A DNA stretch of 25,999 nt, taken from the NCBI GenBank assembly GCA_019237595.1, contig JAFAGU010000383.1:1-25999 (forward strand), in the 5' to 3' direction. Both the position numbers and the translations under genes were made by a program. The notes below the pieces were generated by a model. That model saw only the letters and a program-made list of their open reading frames with translations, made no database searches and was not told where the DNA came from. Position 1 is the first letter of the stretch. Every line of letters starts with the position of its first letter. This document shows, piece after piece, positions 1 to 6,330 of this stretch. The stretch comes from Betaproteobacteria bacterium. GTDB taxonomy: Bacteria > Pseudomonadota > Gammaproteobacteria > Burkholderiales > SG8-39.

Positions 1-104
1 GGGTGCGTGGTGAACTCCACCAGATGACCCAGGTTGCCCAGGAGATAGGCAAAGCTGACCGCCGTGTCATCCAGGTCGTCGACGACCAGCAGGCGTCGTT
101 GCAT
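1..104 (-). CDS. Response regulator, receiver domain (partial, N-terminus only)
   Basis: The gene starts with ATG at 104 and runs out of the window to the left, so only about 34 residues are visible. They read as beta-1, the acidic pocket and alpha-1 of a CheY-like receiver domain: a hydrophobic strand (LLVV at residues 5-8), the acidic pair D9-D10 and a hydrophobic helix ending in GHLVEF. The phospho-acceptor aspartate would lie beyond the edge. The spacing and hydrophobic pattern match two-component receivers, but the output domain and partner kinase cannot be seen. No good Shine-Dalgarno precedes the ATG. It is divergent from the tRNA-like gene and dctA. DctA is often controlled by the DctB/DctD two-component pair, but nothing here shows that this regulator is DctD. 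Confidence 0.7.
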   Translation of the reverse strand, partial: MQRRLLVVDDLDDTAVSFAYLLGNLGHLVEFTTH

Positions 105-358
105 GGCGGCAATCGTATTCAGAAGTCGCGGCGCGGATCAATCGTGCGCCGGAAGGCTCGAGACGCCCGGCATCAAGAGCCGGGGATTCCCCCGGAGGTC
201 GGCGCAGGCGCCCGCCCCGGGTTGCCGCCGACATTGCTTTCATCCGTGCAAGCGGCGGTACAGGCGCCCGCCGAGGACATTCCAGTCCTTGTGGACGATC
301 GCGGTGCGCCACTCCGAGCATTGGCAGCGCCGGGGGCGAGGGGCAACATGGCTCTCGC
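105..358. other. Divergent non-coding region, no gene recognised
   Basis: Short frames are open on both strands here, but none has a ribosome-binding site or a recognisable protein pattern. A 12-bp sequence, CAGGCGCCCGCC, occurs twice (205-216 and 261-272). The region must carry the promoter of the leftward regulator gene and any promoter of the rightward tRNA-like gene and dctA. Confidence 0.5.
321..349 (+). promoter_or_regulatory. Weak sigma-70-like promoter candidate ahead of the tRNA-like gene
   Basis: TTGGCA (321-326) matches the -35 consensus at five of six positions. It is followed after 17 bp by CAACAT (344-349), which matches -10 at only three. Initiation about seven bases later would fall just before the tRNA-like gene at 359. 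The position is right, but the -10 box is poor. Confidence 0.25.
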
Positions 359-430
359 GCGGGGGTAGCTTAAGGCAGAGCACAGCCCTCCAAGGTTGCG
401 GTATGAGTTCGAGTCTCATCCCCCGCTCCA
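359..430 (+). tRNA. tRNA-Gly-like gene with a 6-nt anticodon loop (probable pseudogene or remnant)
   Basis: The 72-nt stretch folds as a cloverleaf. The acceptor is GCGGGGG (359-365) with CCCCCGC (420-426), a perfect 7 bp. The D stem is GCTT/GAGC. The anticodon stem is CAGCC (383-387) with GGTTG (394-398). The T stem is ATGAG/CTCAT with loop TTCGAGT, followed by an encoded TCCA end. The U73 discriminator and GCGGG acceptor are typical of tRNA-Gly. The anticodon loop is CTCCAA, six bases instead of seven, as if position 34 of an NCC (Gly) anticodon had been lost. The D loop (AAGGCA) is also one base short. The stems are intact, so this is either a recently decayed copy, a sequencing indel or a tRNA-like leader element. 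dctA starts only 16 bp after its end. Confidence 0.6.
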
Positions 431-446
431 CTGCCGCCGTGGAATA

Positions 447-1739
447 ATGCGGCGCATGCCGGTCCAGCGCCGCTGGTATTCCGTGCTCTACATCCAGGTG
501 CTGATCGCCATTGCGATCGGCATCGCCATCGGCTACTTCTTCCCCAAGACCGGCGCGGCGCTCAAGCCGCTTGGCGACGCGTTCATCCAGCTCATCAAGA
601 TGATGATCGCGCCGGTGATCTTCTGCACCATCGTCCATGGCATCGCCTCCATGCGCGACATGGCGAAGGTCGGACGCGTCGGCGTGAAGGCGCTGATGTA
701 CTTCGAGCTCGTCTCGACCGTGGCGCTCGCGATCGGCTTGCTCGTCGGCGAGCTCCTGCATCCGGGGGCGGGCTTCAACATCGACCCGACGACGCTCGAT
801 CCGAAGTCCGTTACCGGCTACGTGACGCGCGCGAAGGAGGAAGGCGTCGTCGCGCACCTCCTCGCGATCATCCCGTCCACCTACGTCGACGCCTTCGCCA
901 AGGGCGACCTCCTGCAGGTGCTCCTCGTCTCCATCCTCACCGGGTTCGCCATCTCGCGCATGGGCGCCCTTGGCGAGCGCATCACGCAGGTCATCGAGGC
1001 GGCGGGCCAGGTGTTCTTCCGCATCATCGCCATCATCGTGCGCGCGGCGCCCATCGGGGCGTTCGGCGCCATGGCGTTCACCATCGGCGCGTACGGGCTG
1101 GGATCGCTCCTCAACCTCGCGGCGCTCATCGCCACGTTCTACATCACCTCGATCCTCTTCGTCCTGGTGGTGCTCGGCCTCATCGCCCGGCTCGCCGGGT
1201 TCTCGATCCTGCGCTTCATCTCCTACATCCGCGACGAGCTCCTCATCGTGCTCGGCACGAGCTCCTCCGAGACGGTGCTCCCGCACATGATGCAGAAGAT
1301 GGAGCACCTGGGCGCCTCGAAGCCGGTGGTGGGGCTCGTGATCCCGGTGGGCTACAGCTTCAATCTCGACGGCACCAACATCTACATGACGCTGGCGACG
1401 CTTTTCCTCGCCCAGGCGACGAACACGCCGCTCACCTTCGGGCAGGAGATGACGATCCTCCTCATCGCGATGCTCACGTCCAAGGGAGCTTCCGGGGTCA
1501 CCGGCGCAGGCTTCGTCACGCTCGCCGCCACGCTCTCGATCGTGCCCGACATCCCGATCCAGTCGCTCGCCATCCTGCTCGGCATCGACAAGTTCATGAG
1601 CGAGTGCCGCGCGCTCACCAACCTCGTCGGCAACGGCGTCGCGACGATCGTGGTGAGCCGCTGGGAGCGCGAGCTCGACGCCGACCAGCTCCACGAGGCG
1701 CTCGGCTCGCGGCCGGAAATCTCCGTCGCGCACGCCTGA
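447..1739 (+). CDS. dctA: C4-dicarboxylate transporter DctA (DAACS family)
   Basis: A 430-residue inner-membrane symporter that imports succinate, fumarate and malate with cations. The family signatures are all present: the serine-rich re-entrant loop GTSSSET (residues 270-276), the substrate-binding segment GYSFNLDGT (302-310), the second hairpin with SKGASGVTGAGF, and the ending segment with MSECRALTNLVGN. Length is normal for DctA (about 430-445). ATG 447 was chosen; an in-frame ATG at 456 is equally possible and neither has a strong ribosome-binding site. A longer frame opening at 396 would begin inside the tRNA-like gene and is not credible. The start lies 16 bp beyond the tRNA-like sequence, so that sequence is part of the dctA leader or is cotranscribed. 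A glutamate/aspartate DAACS transporter is the main alternative. Confidence 0.93.
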   Translation: MRRMPVQRRWYSVLYIQVLIAIAIGIAIGYFFPKTGAALKPLGDAFIQLIKMMIAPVIFCTIVHGIASMRDMAKVGRVGVKALMYFELVSTVALAIGLLVGELLHPGAGFNIDPTTLDPKSVTGYVTRAKEEGVVAHLLAIIPSTYVDAFAKGDLLQVLLVSILTGFAISRMGALGERITQVIEAAGQVFFRIIAIIVRAAPIGAFGAMAFTIGAYGLGSLLNLAALIATFYITSILFVLVVLGLIARLAGFSILRFISYIRDELLIVLGTSSSETVLPHMMQKMEHLGASKPVVGLVIPVGYSFNLDGTNIYMTLATLFLAQATNTPLTFGQEMTILLIAMLTSKGASGVTGAGFVTLAATLSIVPDIPIQSLAILLGIDKFMSECRALTNLVGNGVATIVVSRWERELDADQLHEALGSRPEISVAHA

Positions 1740-1746
1740 AGGCGTC

Positions 1747-2502
1747 TTGCGGCCGCTCGCGAGGCCCCTCGGGGCCGCTCTCCTTTTGCTCGCGGTCGGA
1801 GCGGCTTGGGCCGCGCTCCCCGATGAGATCCAGGTCTACACCGACGATCTGGCCGCGCCCGGCGAGCGCGACCTCGAGCTTCACGTGAATACGACGCTGC
1901 GCGGCCGCTCGACGCCCGACTATCCCGGCGAGGTCCCGCCCGCGCGCGGCATTCGCGTCACGCCCGAGGTCTCATGGGGCCTCGCGCCAGGCTGGGACTG
2001 GGGCCTCTACCTTCCCTTCGTGCGCAGCGGCGCGGGCAGCGAGTTCTTCGCCGGGCCTCGCGCGCGGGTGAAGTGGGTGCCGCTTCGGCCGACCGACGGC
2101 GGCTCCGGATGGTTCGCCGGATTGAACGCCGAGGTCTCGTTCGTCGAGCGCCGCTTCGAGGAGGCGCGTCATACGCTCGAGCTGCGGCCGATCGTCGGTT
2201 ACCGCAACGATCTCTGGCTCGTCTCCTTCAATCCCATCCTCGACACCAACCTGTCCGCCCCGGGCAAAGGCGTCCTCACGTTCTCTCCGGCAGTGAAGCT
2301 CGGGCACGCGATCGGCGAAAACCGCATGGCGGGAATCGAGTACTACGCCGATGCCGGCCGGCTCTCCCACCCGTCGCCCGGGTCGCAGCAGGCGCATTAC
2401 CTTTACGGCGTGCTGGACACGAAGCGCGTCAACTTCGGCGTCGGCCGCGGCCTCACGGGCGCCTCCGATCGCTGGACCGTGAAGGCGATCTTCTCGTTCT
2501 AG
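1747..2502 (+). CDS. Putative outer-membrane beta-barrel protein, secreted
   Basis: A 251-residue protein with a clear signal peptide (arginines, then ALLLLAVGAAWA, cleavage near residue 22-23). The mature part alternates polar and aromatic/hydrophobic residues in short strands with G/D/N-rich turns (for example GWDWGLYLPF, RHTLELRPIVGYR, NRMAGIEYYADAG) and ends in the aromatic residue F, all typical of a small outer-membrane barrel. I do not recognise a named family and no substrate can be inferred. The frame opens with TTG at 1747, seven bases after the dctA stop, so it is probably cotranscribed with dctA; a slightly later start is possible. It ends in TAG, two bases from the stop of the convergent cupin gene. 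Confidence 0.75.
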   Translation: MRPLARPLGAALLLLAVGAAWAALPDEIQVYTDDLAAPGERDLELHVNTTLRGRSTPDYPGEVPPARGIRVTPEVSWGLAPGWDWGLYLPFVRSGAGSEFFAGPRARVKWVPLRPTDGGSGWFAGLNAEVSFVERRFEEARHTLELRPIVGYRNDLWLVSFNPILDTNLSAPGKGVLTFSPAVKLGHAIGENRMAGIEYYADAGRLSHPSPGSQQAHYLYGVLDTKRVNFGVGRGLTGASDRWTVKAIFSF

Positions 2503-2504
2503 GG

Positions 2505-3284
2505 CTAGAAGCCGAAGAGGTCCGGGCGCGGCTCGTCGAGCCACTCGATCGGCGCTTCCGACCAGGCGTGGAAGAGCGCGCCGAACTCGCTCGAGAGCGC
2601 GAGCGTCGCGCCCGCCTCGACAATGACGAAGCAGTTGGCGTGCGCGGGCTGTCCGCCGGCGCGCAGGTCGCCTGCCCTCAGCCAGAGCTCGAGGGGCGCG
2701 CGCGTGCGGAAGGCGGGCACTGCGGACCGCGGCAGCATCGCGATCTGCGCGTAGCGATGCTCGCCGGCGGAGAGCGCGTAGTCGAAGATCATCTTGCGCG
2801 TGACGCCGGCCACGTGCGTGGGCGCCGCGACGAGCCGGTCCACGGCGATGTTGATGTCGGGCGGGAGCTCCGGATGCTCGTTGCGGATCTCGCCAAAGCG
2901 CGGCCCCGTGTGCAGAGCGTAGTCGCGGCCCGTCTCGGGCGGATACACGACCGGCGCCTCGAGCCGCGAGACGAGCAGCGTCTTCTGGTACGCGATCGCG
3001 TCGTGCGTCGCGCCCTTGAGGTTGATTCCGGCTTCGTGCAGCGTCACGCTGCCCCAGTAGTCGGTGAGCCCGCCGTCGAGCACGAAGCTCGTCGCAACGC
3101 CCAGGTGCTGGTGCAGCCCGCTGCGCGTGAGCGCCTCGAAGCCGACGAGGCCGAGGAAGCGGCCCTTCTCGCGGTCCTCGCGCACGGTCTTGAGCGCGAG
3201 CCCCGCCTTGCCAGCGTTCGCCCATGGAAGCTCGGACGCGTCGCAGACGCTGACGCGCTTCTCGACCGGGACCGGGCGTGCCAT
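2505..3284 (-). CDS. Double-cupin protein, ChrR/dihydroxyacetophenone-dioxygenase-like
   Basis: A 259-residue soluble protein with no signal peptide. Residues about 50-115 form a cupin barrel with an HxH metal motif (H58, H60) and a further histidine at 94 (GATHDAIAY), which suggests a bound divalent metal. Residues about 165-250 look like a second, degenerate cupin without a clear histidine set. The pattern resembles the ChrR-like cupins, a group that includes anti-sigma domains and 2,4'-dihydroxyacetophenone dioxygenase, but no sigma-binding domain is visible and the substrate is unknown. ATG 3284 (MARPV) was chosen; ATG 3293 (MPNMARPV) is the alternative. Neither has a Shine-Dalgarno. The gene converges on the outer-membrane protein gene and diverges from the small gene at 3297 with almost no spacer. 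Confidence 0.72.
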   Translation of the reverse strand: MARPVPVEKRVSVCDASELPWANAGKAGLALKTVREDREKGRFLGLVGFEALTRSGLHQHLGVATSFVLDGGLTDYWGSVTLHEAGINLKGATHDAIAYQKTLLVSRLEAPVVYPPETGRDYALHTGPRFGEIRNEHPELPPDINIAVDRLVAAPTHVAGVTRKMIFDYALSAGEHRYAQIAMLPRSAVPAFRTRAPLELWLRAGDLRAGGQPAHANCFVIVEAGATLALSSEFGALFHAWSEAPIEWLDEPRPDLFGF

Positions 3285-3296
3285 ATTGGGCATTCT

Positions 3297-3581
3297 ATGC
3301 CGGCCATGTATCCCGCCGCCCGCCTCCACGTTCGTTCGATCCGGCTGAAGAGCGGCGAAGAAGCGCTCTTGGCGCGAGTCGTCGCTCCCGACGGAAGGAT
3401 CGGCATGGGCTTCAGCCTCCACGGCGATGCGAGCACGGCCCGCCACATGGCGGAGTGGCACGCGGGCTTGCGGCCGGAGCGCCCCTCTATTCCGCCGGGC
3501 GAGCACGAGTGGGCGAAGGCATGGAGCGCAGGCCGCGAGATCGACTGGTCGCTCGAGCCGCAGGCCGCAAAAGCCGAATAG
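3297..3581 (+). CDS. Small hypothetical protein, weakly like an enolase-superfamily N-terminus
   Basis: A 94-residue frame from ATG 3297 (ATG 3306 is also possible). The pattern RSIRLKSGEEALLARVVAPD then GRIGMGF recalls the first strands of mandelate-racemase/muconate-lactonizing proteins, but the barrel is absent, so this is at most a short relative or remnant. The C-terminal half is rich in W, E and P (EWHAGLRPE, HEWAKAW, IDWSLEP). No signal peptide or membrane segment is present. It starts next to the divergent cupin start and ends in TAG, 43 bases before the peptidoglycan-binding gene. No ribosome-binding site is evident. Coding is likely from the protein-like composition, but the function is unknown. 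Confidence 0.5.
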   Translation: MPAMYPAARLHVRSIRLKSGEEALLARVVAPDGRIGMGFSLHGDASTARHMAEWHAGLRPERPSIPPGEHEWAKAWSAGREIDWSLEPQAAKAE

Positions 3582-3624
3582 CACCGCAGCACGGCGAAGG
3601 CACGCCGTTTGCTGACCCGCCGCC

Positions 3625-3996
3625 ATGGACGTCCGTTTTCTCGCCGTGGCTGCGCTCCTTGCCGCAGGCCTCGCCCATGCCGGGGACGAGATCACTTCGC
3701 TTCATCCGGAGCACGCGATCCCGGACGACCTCCCGCGCATGACGGCGCCCGGACCTTTTTCCGGGATGATCTCCAACGTGCAGCAGAAGCTGCGCCAGCT
3801 CGGCTTCGACGCCGGGCCGGTCAACGGAGACTACGGCACGAAGACGCAGGCCGCCGTGGCGCAATTCCAGCGGGCGAACGATCTTCCGGTGAGCGGCATG
3901 CTGGATGCGCAGACGCTGAACGCGCTCGACGTGCCGCTGGAGCAGCAGGCGATGGCGCCGTCGGCCGGCGAGGAAGATGCGAACACGGGGCGCTGA
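3625..3996 (+). CDS. Secreted peptidoglycan-binding (PGB_1) domain protein
   Basis: A 123-residue exported protein. The signal peptide covers residues 1-19 (cleavage at AHA before GDE). After a short linker comes a single PG_binding_1 domain at about 49-102, with the classic run of an NVQQKLRQLGF helix, GPVNGDYGTKTQAAVAQFQ and DLPVSGMLDAQTLNAL. A short acidic tail ends the protein. It has no catalytic domain, so it probably anchors to, or senses, cell-wall glycan in the periplasm. The start is ATG 3625; the upstream sequence has no strong ribosome-binding site. It converges on the lipoprotein hydrolase gene; the 184 bp between them hold no gene I can support. Confidence 0.85.
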   Translation: MDVRFLAVAALLAAGLAHAGDEITSLHPEHAIPDDLPRMTAPGPFSGMISNVQQKLRQLGFDAGPVNGDYGTKTQAAVAQFQRANDLPVSGMLDAQTLNALDVPLEQQAMAPSAGEEDANTGR

Positions 3997-4180
3997 TCAG
4001 GTCGGGCAGCCGGCGCGGGGGATGCGGCCCGCTCCGGCGCCCTAGCCGGCGAAAGCGACACAACTTTCGACTGGCTGCCGAAGAAAGTATCCGGGCAGGA
4101 ATGCCGTGGCACGCAAAGGAATGTGCGGCGCGCCAACTACTGCCGCACCGCACAGTTTCTGACGGACCTCCGGTAGGGCG

Positions 4181-5203
4181 CTAGCGCCGGCCTTCTTCGA
4201 GGAAGAGCTGCACCTGCTCGATCAGCTGCATGCGGTTCTTCTCGAGCGCAATCGCGTGCGTCCCTTCCGGAAGGATCACGAGCCTGCGGTGCGGCGCATT
4301 CACGAGCTTGGAGAATACTTCCTGCGCCATGAAGGGCGGAGTGTCCGCATCCCACTCGGCGAGGATGAGGAAGGTCGGCACGCGAACCTGCGCGGGATCC
4401 CAGAGGATCTTGCCCTTGCCGAGGTATTCGACGGCGTCCTTCAGCACGCCGTTCGGCGCGCGAATTACCGGCGGCGTGCGGCTTGCTCCCACCGGATCCG
4501 TCGCTAGATTCGCGTTCCACCACTTGTCGAAATACTCGGCCGGCACGATTTCCGCCACGCGGTCCTTCGGGATGCTGCGCACCTGGCGGCCGAAGGCCTG
4601 CTCCTTGGTGACGGTGCGGTAGGCGCCGGCGCCCGAGAACGGCGGCGGCTCTCGAAGGAGCCAGAGCGGAGCGTAGAGCACGAGGCGGTCCACCTTGGCG
4701 TTGTTCTGCGCCGTGTAGCCGCCCATGATGGTAGTGCCCCACGACCAGCCGATCAGGTTGATCTTCTGCACGCCCCGGCGCTTCAGGATGAAATCGACCG
4801 CCGAGCCGACGTCCCGGATTGCGTCCTGCGTGTCCGCGAACGGCGGATTGCTCGCCGGCGGCTGCTCCATGGCGGCGGGTCGCGTCGAGCGCCCGTAGCC
4901 GCGCACGTCGACGCTGTAGACGTCGTAGCCGCGCTTCGCCATGTACTCCATCCACGAGCCGCCCGGCAGGTCGATGTCGAAGCCCGTCTCCGACGGATAA
5001 GTCGCGCCATGCACCATGAGCACGATCTTCTCCGGCGCATAACTGTCCTGGCCGGCGACATGCCGATTCCGCACGTGAAGCTGGATGCCAGGATCCGCTG
5101 CCGGAATCATGAACGTCTCCGTGGCGACCTGGCCCGGGCCGGATGGCGAGCTCGCGCATCCGTACAGCACCGCGCTCAGCAAACCGAACAGGATTCCCCG
5201 CAT
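4181..5203 (-). CDS. Alpha/beta-hydrolase lipoprotein
   Basis: A 340-residue predicted lipoprotein: a hydrophobic leader ends in the lipobox-like LYGC with the acylated cysteine at 16. The rest is an alpha/beta-hydrolase fold with an HG oxyanion region (VHGATYP, 65-70), the nucleophile elbow GWSWG (Ser154), an acid loop WDAD (Asp285 or Asp287) and catalytic His316 (GTHA). A cap region lies at about 180-260. It is likely a serine esterase or lipase on the periplasmic side of a membrane; the substrate is not predictable. ATG 5203 is preferred because GAGGAGGGG lies at good spacing; an upstream in-frame start at 5254 is less likely. Its promoter region carries a sigma-32-like promoter back to back with that of the Hsp20 pair. 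The TAG stop sits in the middle of the palindrome GGCGCTAGCGCC (4177-4188). Confidence 0.85.
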   Translation of the reverse strand: MRGILFGLLSAVLYGCASSPSGPGQVATETFMIPAADPGIQLHVRNRHVAGQDSYAPEKIVLMVHGATYPSETGFDIDLPGGSWMEYMAKRGYDVYSVDVRGYGRSTRPAAMEQPPASNPPFADTQDAIRDVGSAVDFILKRRGVQKINLIGWSWGTTIMGGYTAQNNAKVDRLVLYAPLWLLREPPPFSGAGAYRTVTKEQAFGRQVRSIPKDRVAEIVPAEYFDKWWNANLATDPVGASRTPPVIRAPNGVLKDAVEYLGKGKILWDPAQVRVPTFLILAEWDADTPPFMAQEVFSKLVNAPHRRLVILPEGTHAIALEKNRMQLIEQVQLFLEEGRR

Positions 5204-5279
5204 GGCGTGCCCCTCCTCTGCGGACAGCCTAGCATCGGTGCGATGTGGACGCATCCCACTGCTTCGGGTAAACGGGTGG

Positions 5280-5307
5280 AAATAGGGTCCTCCGTGGCCT
5301 TTTCAAG
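5280..5307 (-). promoter_or_regulatory. Sigma-32-like promoter for the lipoprotein hydrolase (candidate)
   Basis: Read leftward, CTTGAAA (5307-5301) is an exact sigma-32 -35 box. After 13 bp comes CCCTATTT (5287-5280), which differs from the CCCCATNT -10 consensus at one position. Transcription would start near 5273, about 70 bases before the hydrolase ATG. Confidence 0.5.
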
Positions 5308-5316
5308 AGCCTTGAA
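5302..5316. repeat. Palindrome shared by two divergent heat-shock promoters
   Basis: TTCAAG (5302-5307), AGC, CTTGAA (5311-5316) is a perfect 6-bp inverted repeat. Each arm is the -35 element of a promoter facing away from the centre, so the two promoters lie back to back with only three bases between their -35 hexamers. Confidence 0.75.
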
Positions 5317-5337
5317 CTTGCGCCGCCTGCCCATATA
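5311..5337 (+). promoter_or_regulatory. Sigma-32 (heat-shock) promoter of the Hsp20 pair
   Basis: CTTGAAC (5311-5317), a 12-bp spacer and CCCATATA (5330-5337) match the sigma-32 consensus CTTGAAA-N11-16-CCCATNT almost completely. The expected start is near 5344, about 28 bases before the first Hsp20 ATG. The downstream genes are small heat-shock proteins, which strongly supports the call. Confidence 0.82.
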
Positions 5338-5371
5338 CCCGGGCAGCGAACCTATCCGGAGGAAACGAGGC

Positions 5372-5806
5372 ATGGAATATTCGCTTTTCCCGCGCGACCT
5401 CTTCTCGGAGCTCGAGCGCCTTCAACGCCAGATCCACCAGGCCGTGGAGCTTTCCCCCAGCATCCGCGGATTCAACCGCGGCGGCTTCCCGGGCCTCAAC
5501 GTAGCGAGCACGCCCGAATCCGCGGAAATCTACGCCTTCGCGCCGGGCCTCGACCCGAGCAAGGTCGAAGTGCAGCTCGAGCGGGGCGTGCTGAGCATCT
5601 CCGGCGAGCGCCGGCCCGATGTGCCGGAAGACGCCCGATCGAGCGTCCACCTGAACGAGCGCTTTGCCGGGCGCTTCCATCGCGTCATTTCCCTGTCGGA
5701 CGACCTCGACCCGAACGAGGTGCGCGCCACGTACCGCGAGGGCATCCTGCACATCAGCATCAAGCGCGAGCAGTCGGCGATGCCGCGCCGGATCAACATC
5801 AGCTAA
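5372..5806 (+). CDS. Small heat-shock protein, Hsp20/alpha-crystallin family (first of pair)
   Basis: A 144-residue ATP-independent holdase chaperone that binds unfolding proteins in the cytoplasm. The N-terminal arm (MEYSLFPRDLFSELERLQRQ) is typical. The alpha-crystallin domain runs from about residue 45 to 135, including the conserved FAGRFHRVISLSDDLD and REGILHISI segments. The C-terminal I-x-I anchor is INI in the final RRINIS. A strong Shine-Dalgarno (GGAGGA) precedes ATG 5372; a longer open frame upstream is not used. The gene sits under a strong sigma-32-type promoter, and the second Hsp20 gene follows after 10 bases. Confidence 0.95.
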   Translation: MEYSLFPRDLFSELERLQRQIHQAVELSPSIRGFNRGGFPGLNVASTPESAEIYAFAPGLDPSKVEVQLERGVLSISGERRPDVPEDARSSVHLNERFAGRFHRVISLSDDLDPNEVRATYREGILHISIKREQSAMPRRINIS

Positions 5807-5816
5807 GGAGCGGCCT

Positions 5817-6197
5817 ATGAGCGAGCAGAACGGAGCAAGAACGGGCGGCGAATCGGCGGCCGAGCAGGCCGCGCTCCTGCCGCCGGTAGACGTGATCGAG
5901 GATCAGGGCGGCATCACCTTGTACGCCGACGTGCCCGGCGTCAGCCGGGAGCACCTGCAGCTGCACGTCGAGGGCGACAACCTCTTCCTCGACGGCCAGA
6001 TCGCGGTGGAGATGCCGAAGGACATGGAGGCCACCCACGTCGAGGTGCCGCGTTCGCGCTATCGGCGCGTGTTTGCGCTCTCGCGGGAGTTCGACACGGG
6101 CCGGCTGACCGCCGACCTGAAGAACGGCGTCCTTCGCCTGCGCATCCCGAAGGCCGAGCATGCGAAGCCAAAGCGCATCCAGATCAGTACGGAGTAG
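5817..6197 (+). CDS. Small heat-shock protein, Hsp20/alpha-crystallin family (second of pair)
   Basis: A 126-residue small heat-shock protein, clearly different in sequence from its upstream neighbour. It has a short polar N-terminus, an alpha-crystallin domain at about 22-115 (ITLYADVPGVSREHLQLHVEGDNLFLDG, then YRRVFALSREFDTGRLTADLKNGVLRLRIPK) and an I-x-I C-terminal anchor (KRIQIST). AAGGAG precedes ATG 5817 at good spacing. It is cotranscribed with the first gene under the sigma-32-type promoter. Two divergent Hsp20 paralogues in tandem often form mixed oligomers or act sequentially, as IbpA and IbpB do; whether that happens here is inference. Confidence 0.94.
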   Translation: MSEQNGARTGGESAAEQAALLPPVDVIEDQGGITLYADVPGVSREHLQLHVEGDNLFLDGQIAVEMPKDMEATHVEVPRSRYRRVFALSREFDTGRLTADLKNGVLRLRIPKAEHAKPKRIQISTE

Positions 6198-6280
6198 GCG
6201 ACCAGCCGCCGACTCTCGCGAGCCAGCGCGCCGTCCTACCGACGGAATCGCGATGCTCGCGACGCAGCATTCTTCTTTGG

Positions 6281-6309
6281 TTGTCACCGGCGCGACTACG
6301 CCTTAGCAT
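6281..6309 (+). promoter_or_regulatory. Sigma-70-like promoter candidate for the substrate-binding protein
   Basis: TTGTCA (6281-6286) and TAGCAT (6304-6309) are separated by exactly 17 bp; they match the -35 and -10 consensus at five and four positions. Transcription would start near 6316, giving a very short leader that begins at the Shine-Dalgarno GGAGGAGG. Confidence 0.4.
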
Positions 6310-6330
6310 TCCCGCGGAGGAGGAATCGCC

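Noticed and set aside
388..394. Reading the tRNA-like anticodon as CCA (Trp) with a 7-nt loop
   Set aside because: Shifting the loop breaks the anticodon stem, and the acceptor GCGGG with U73 fits glycine; tRNA-Trp normally has G73.
240..1733. 497-residue open frame on the minus strand opposite dctA
   Set aside because: Highly charged, repetitive Arg/Asp/His composition typical of the antisense of a GC-rich membrane-protein gene; dctA on the other strand has all family motifs.
6248..6262. TCGCGA-TGC-TCGCGA hairpin in the hsp20/binding-protein gap
   Set aside because: Short, without a T-tract, and expected by chance in such GC-rich sequence; not enough to call a terminator.
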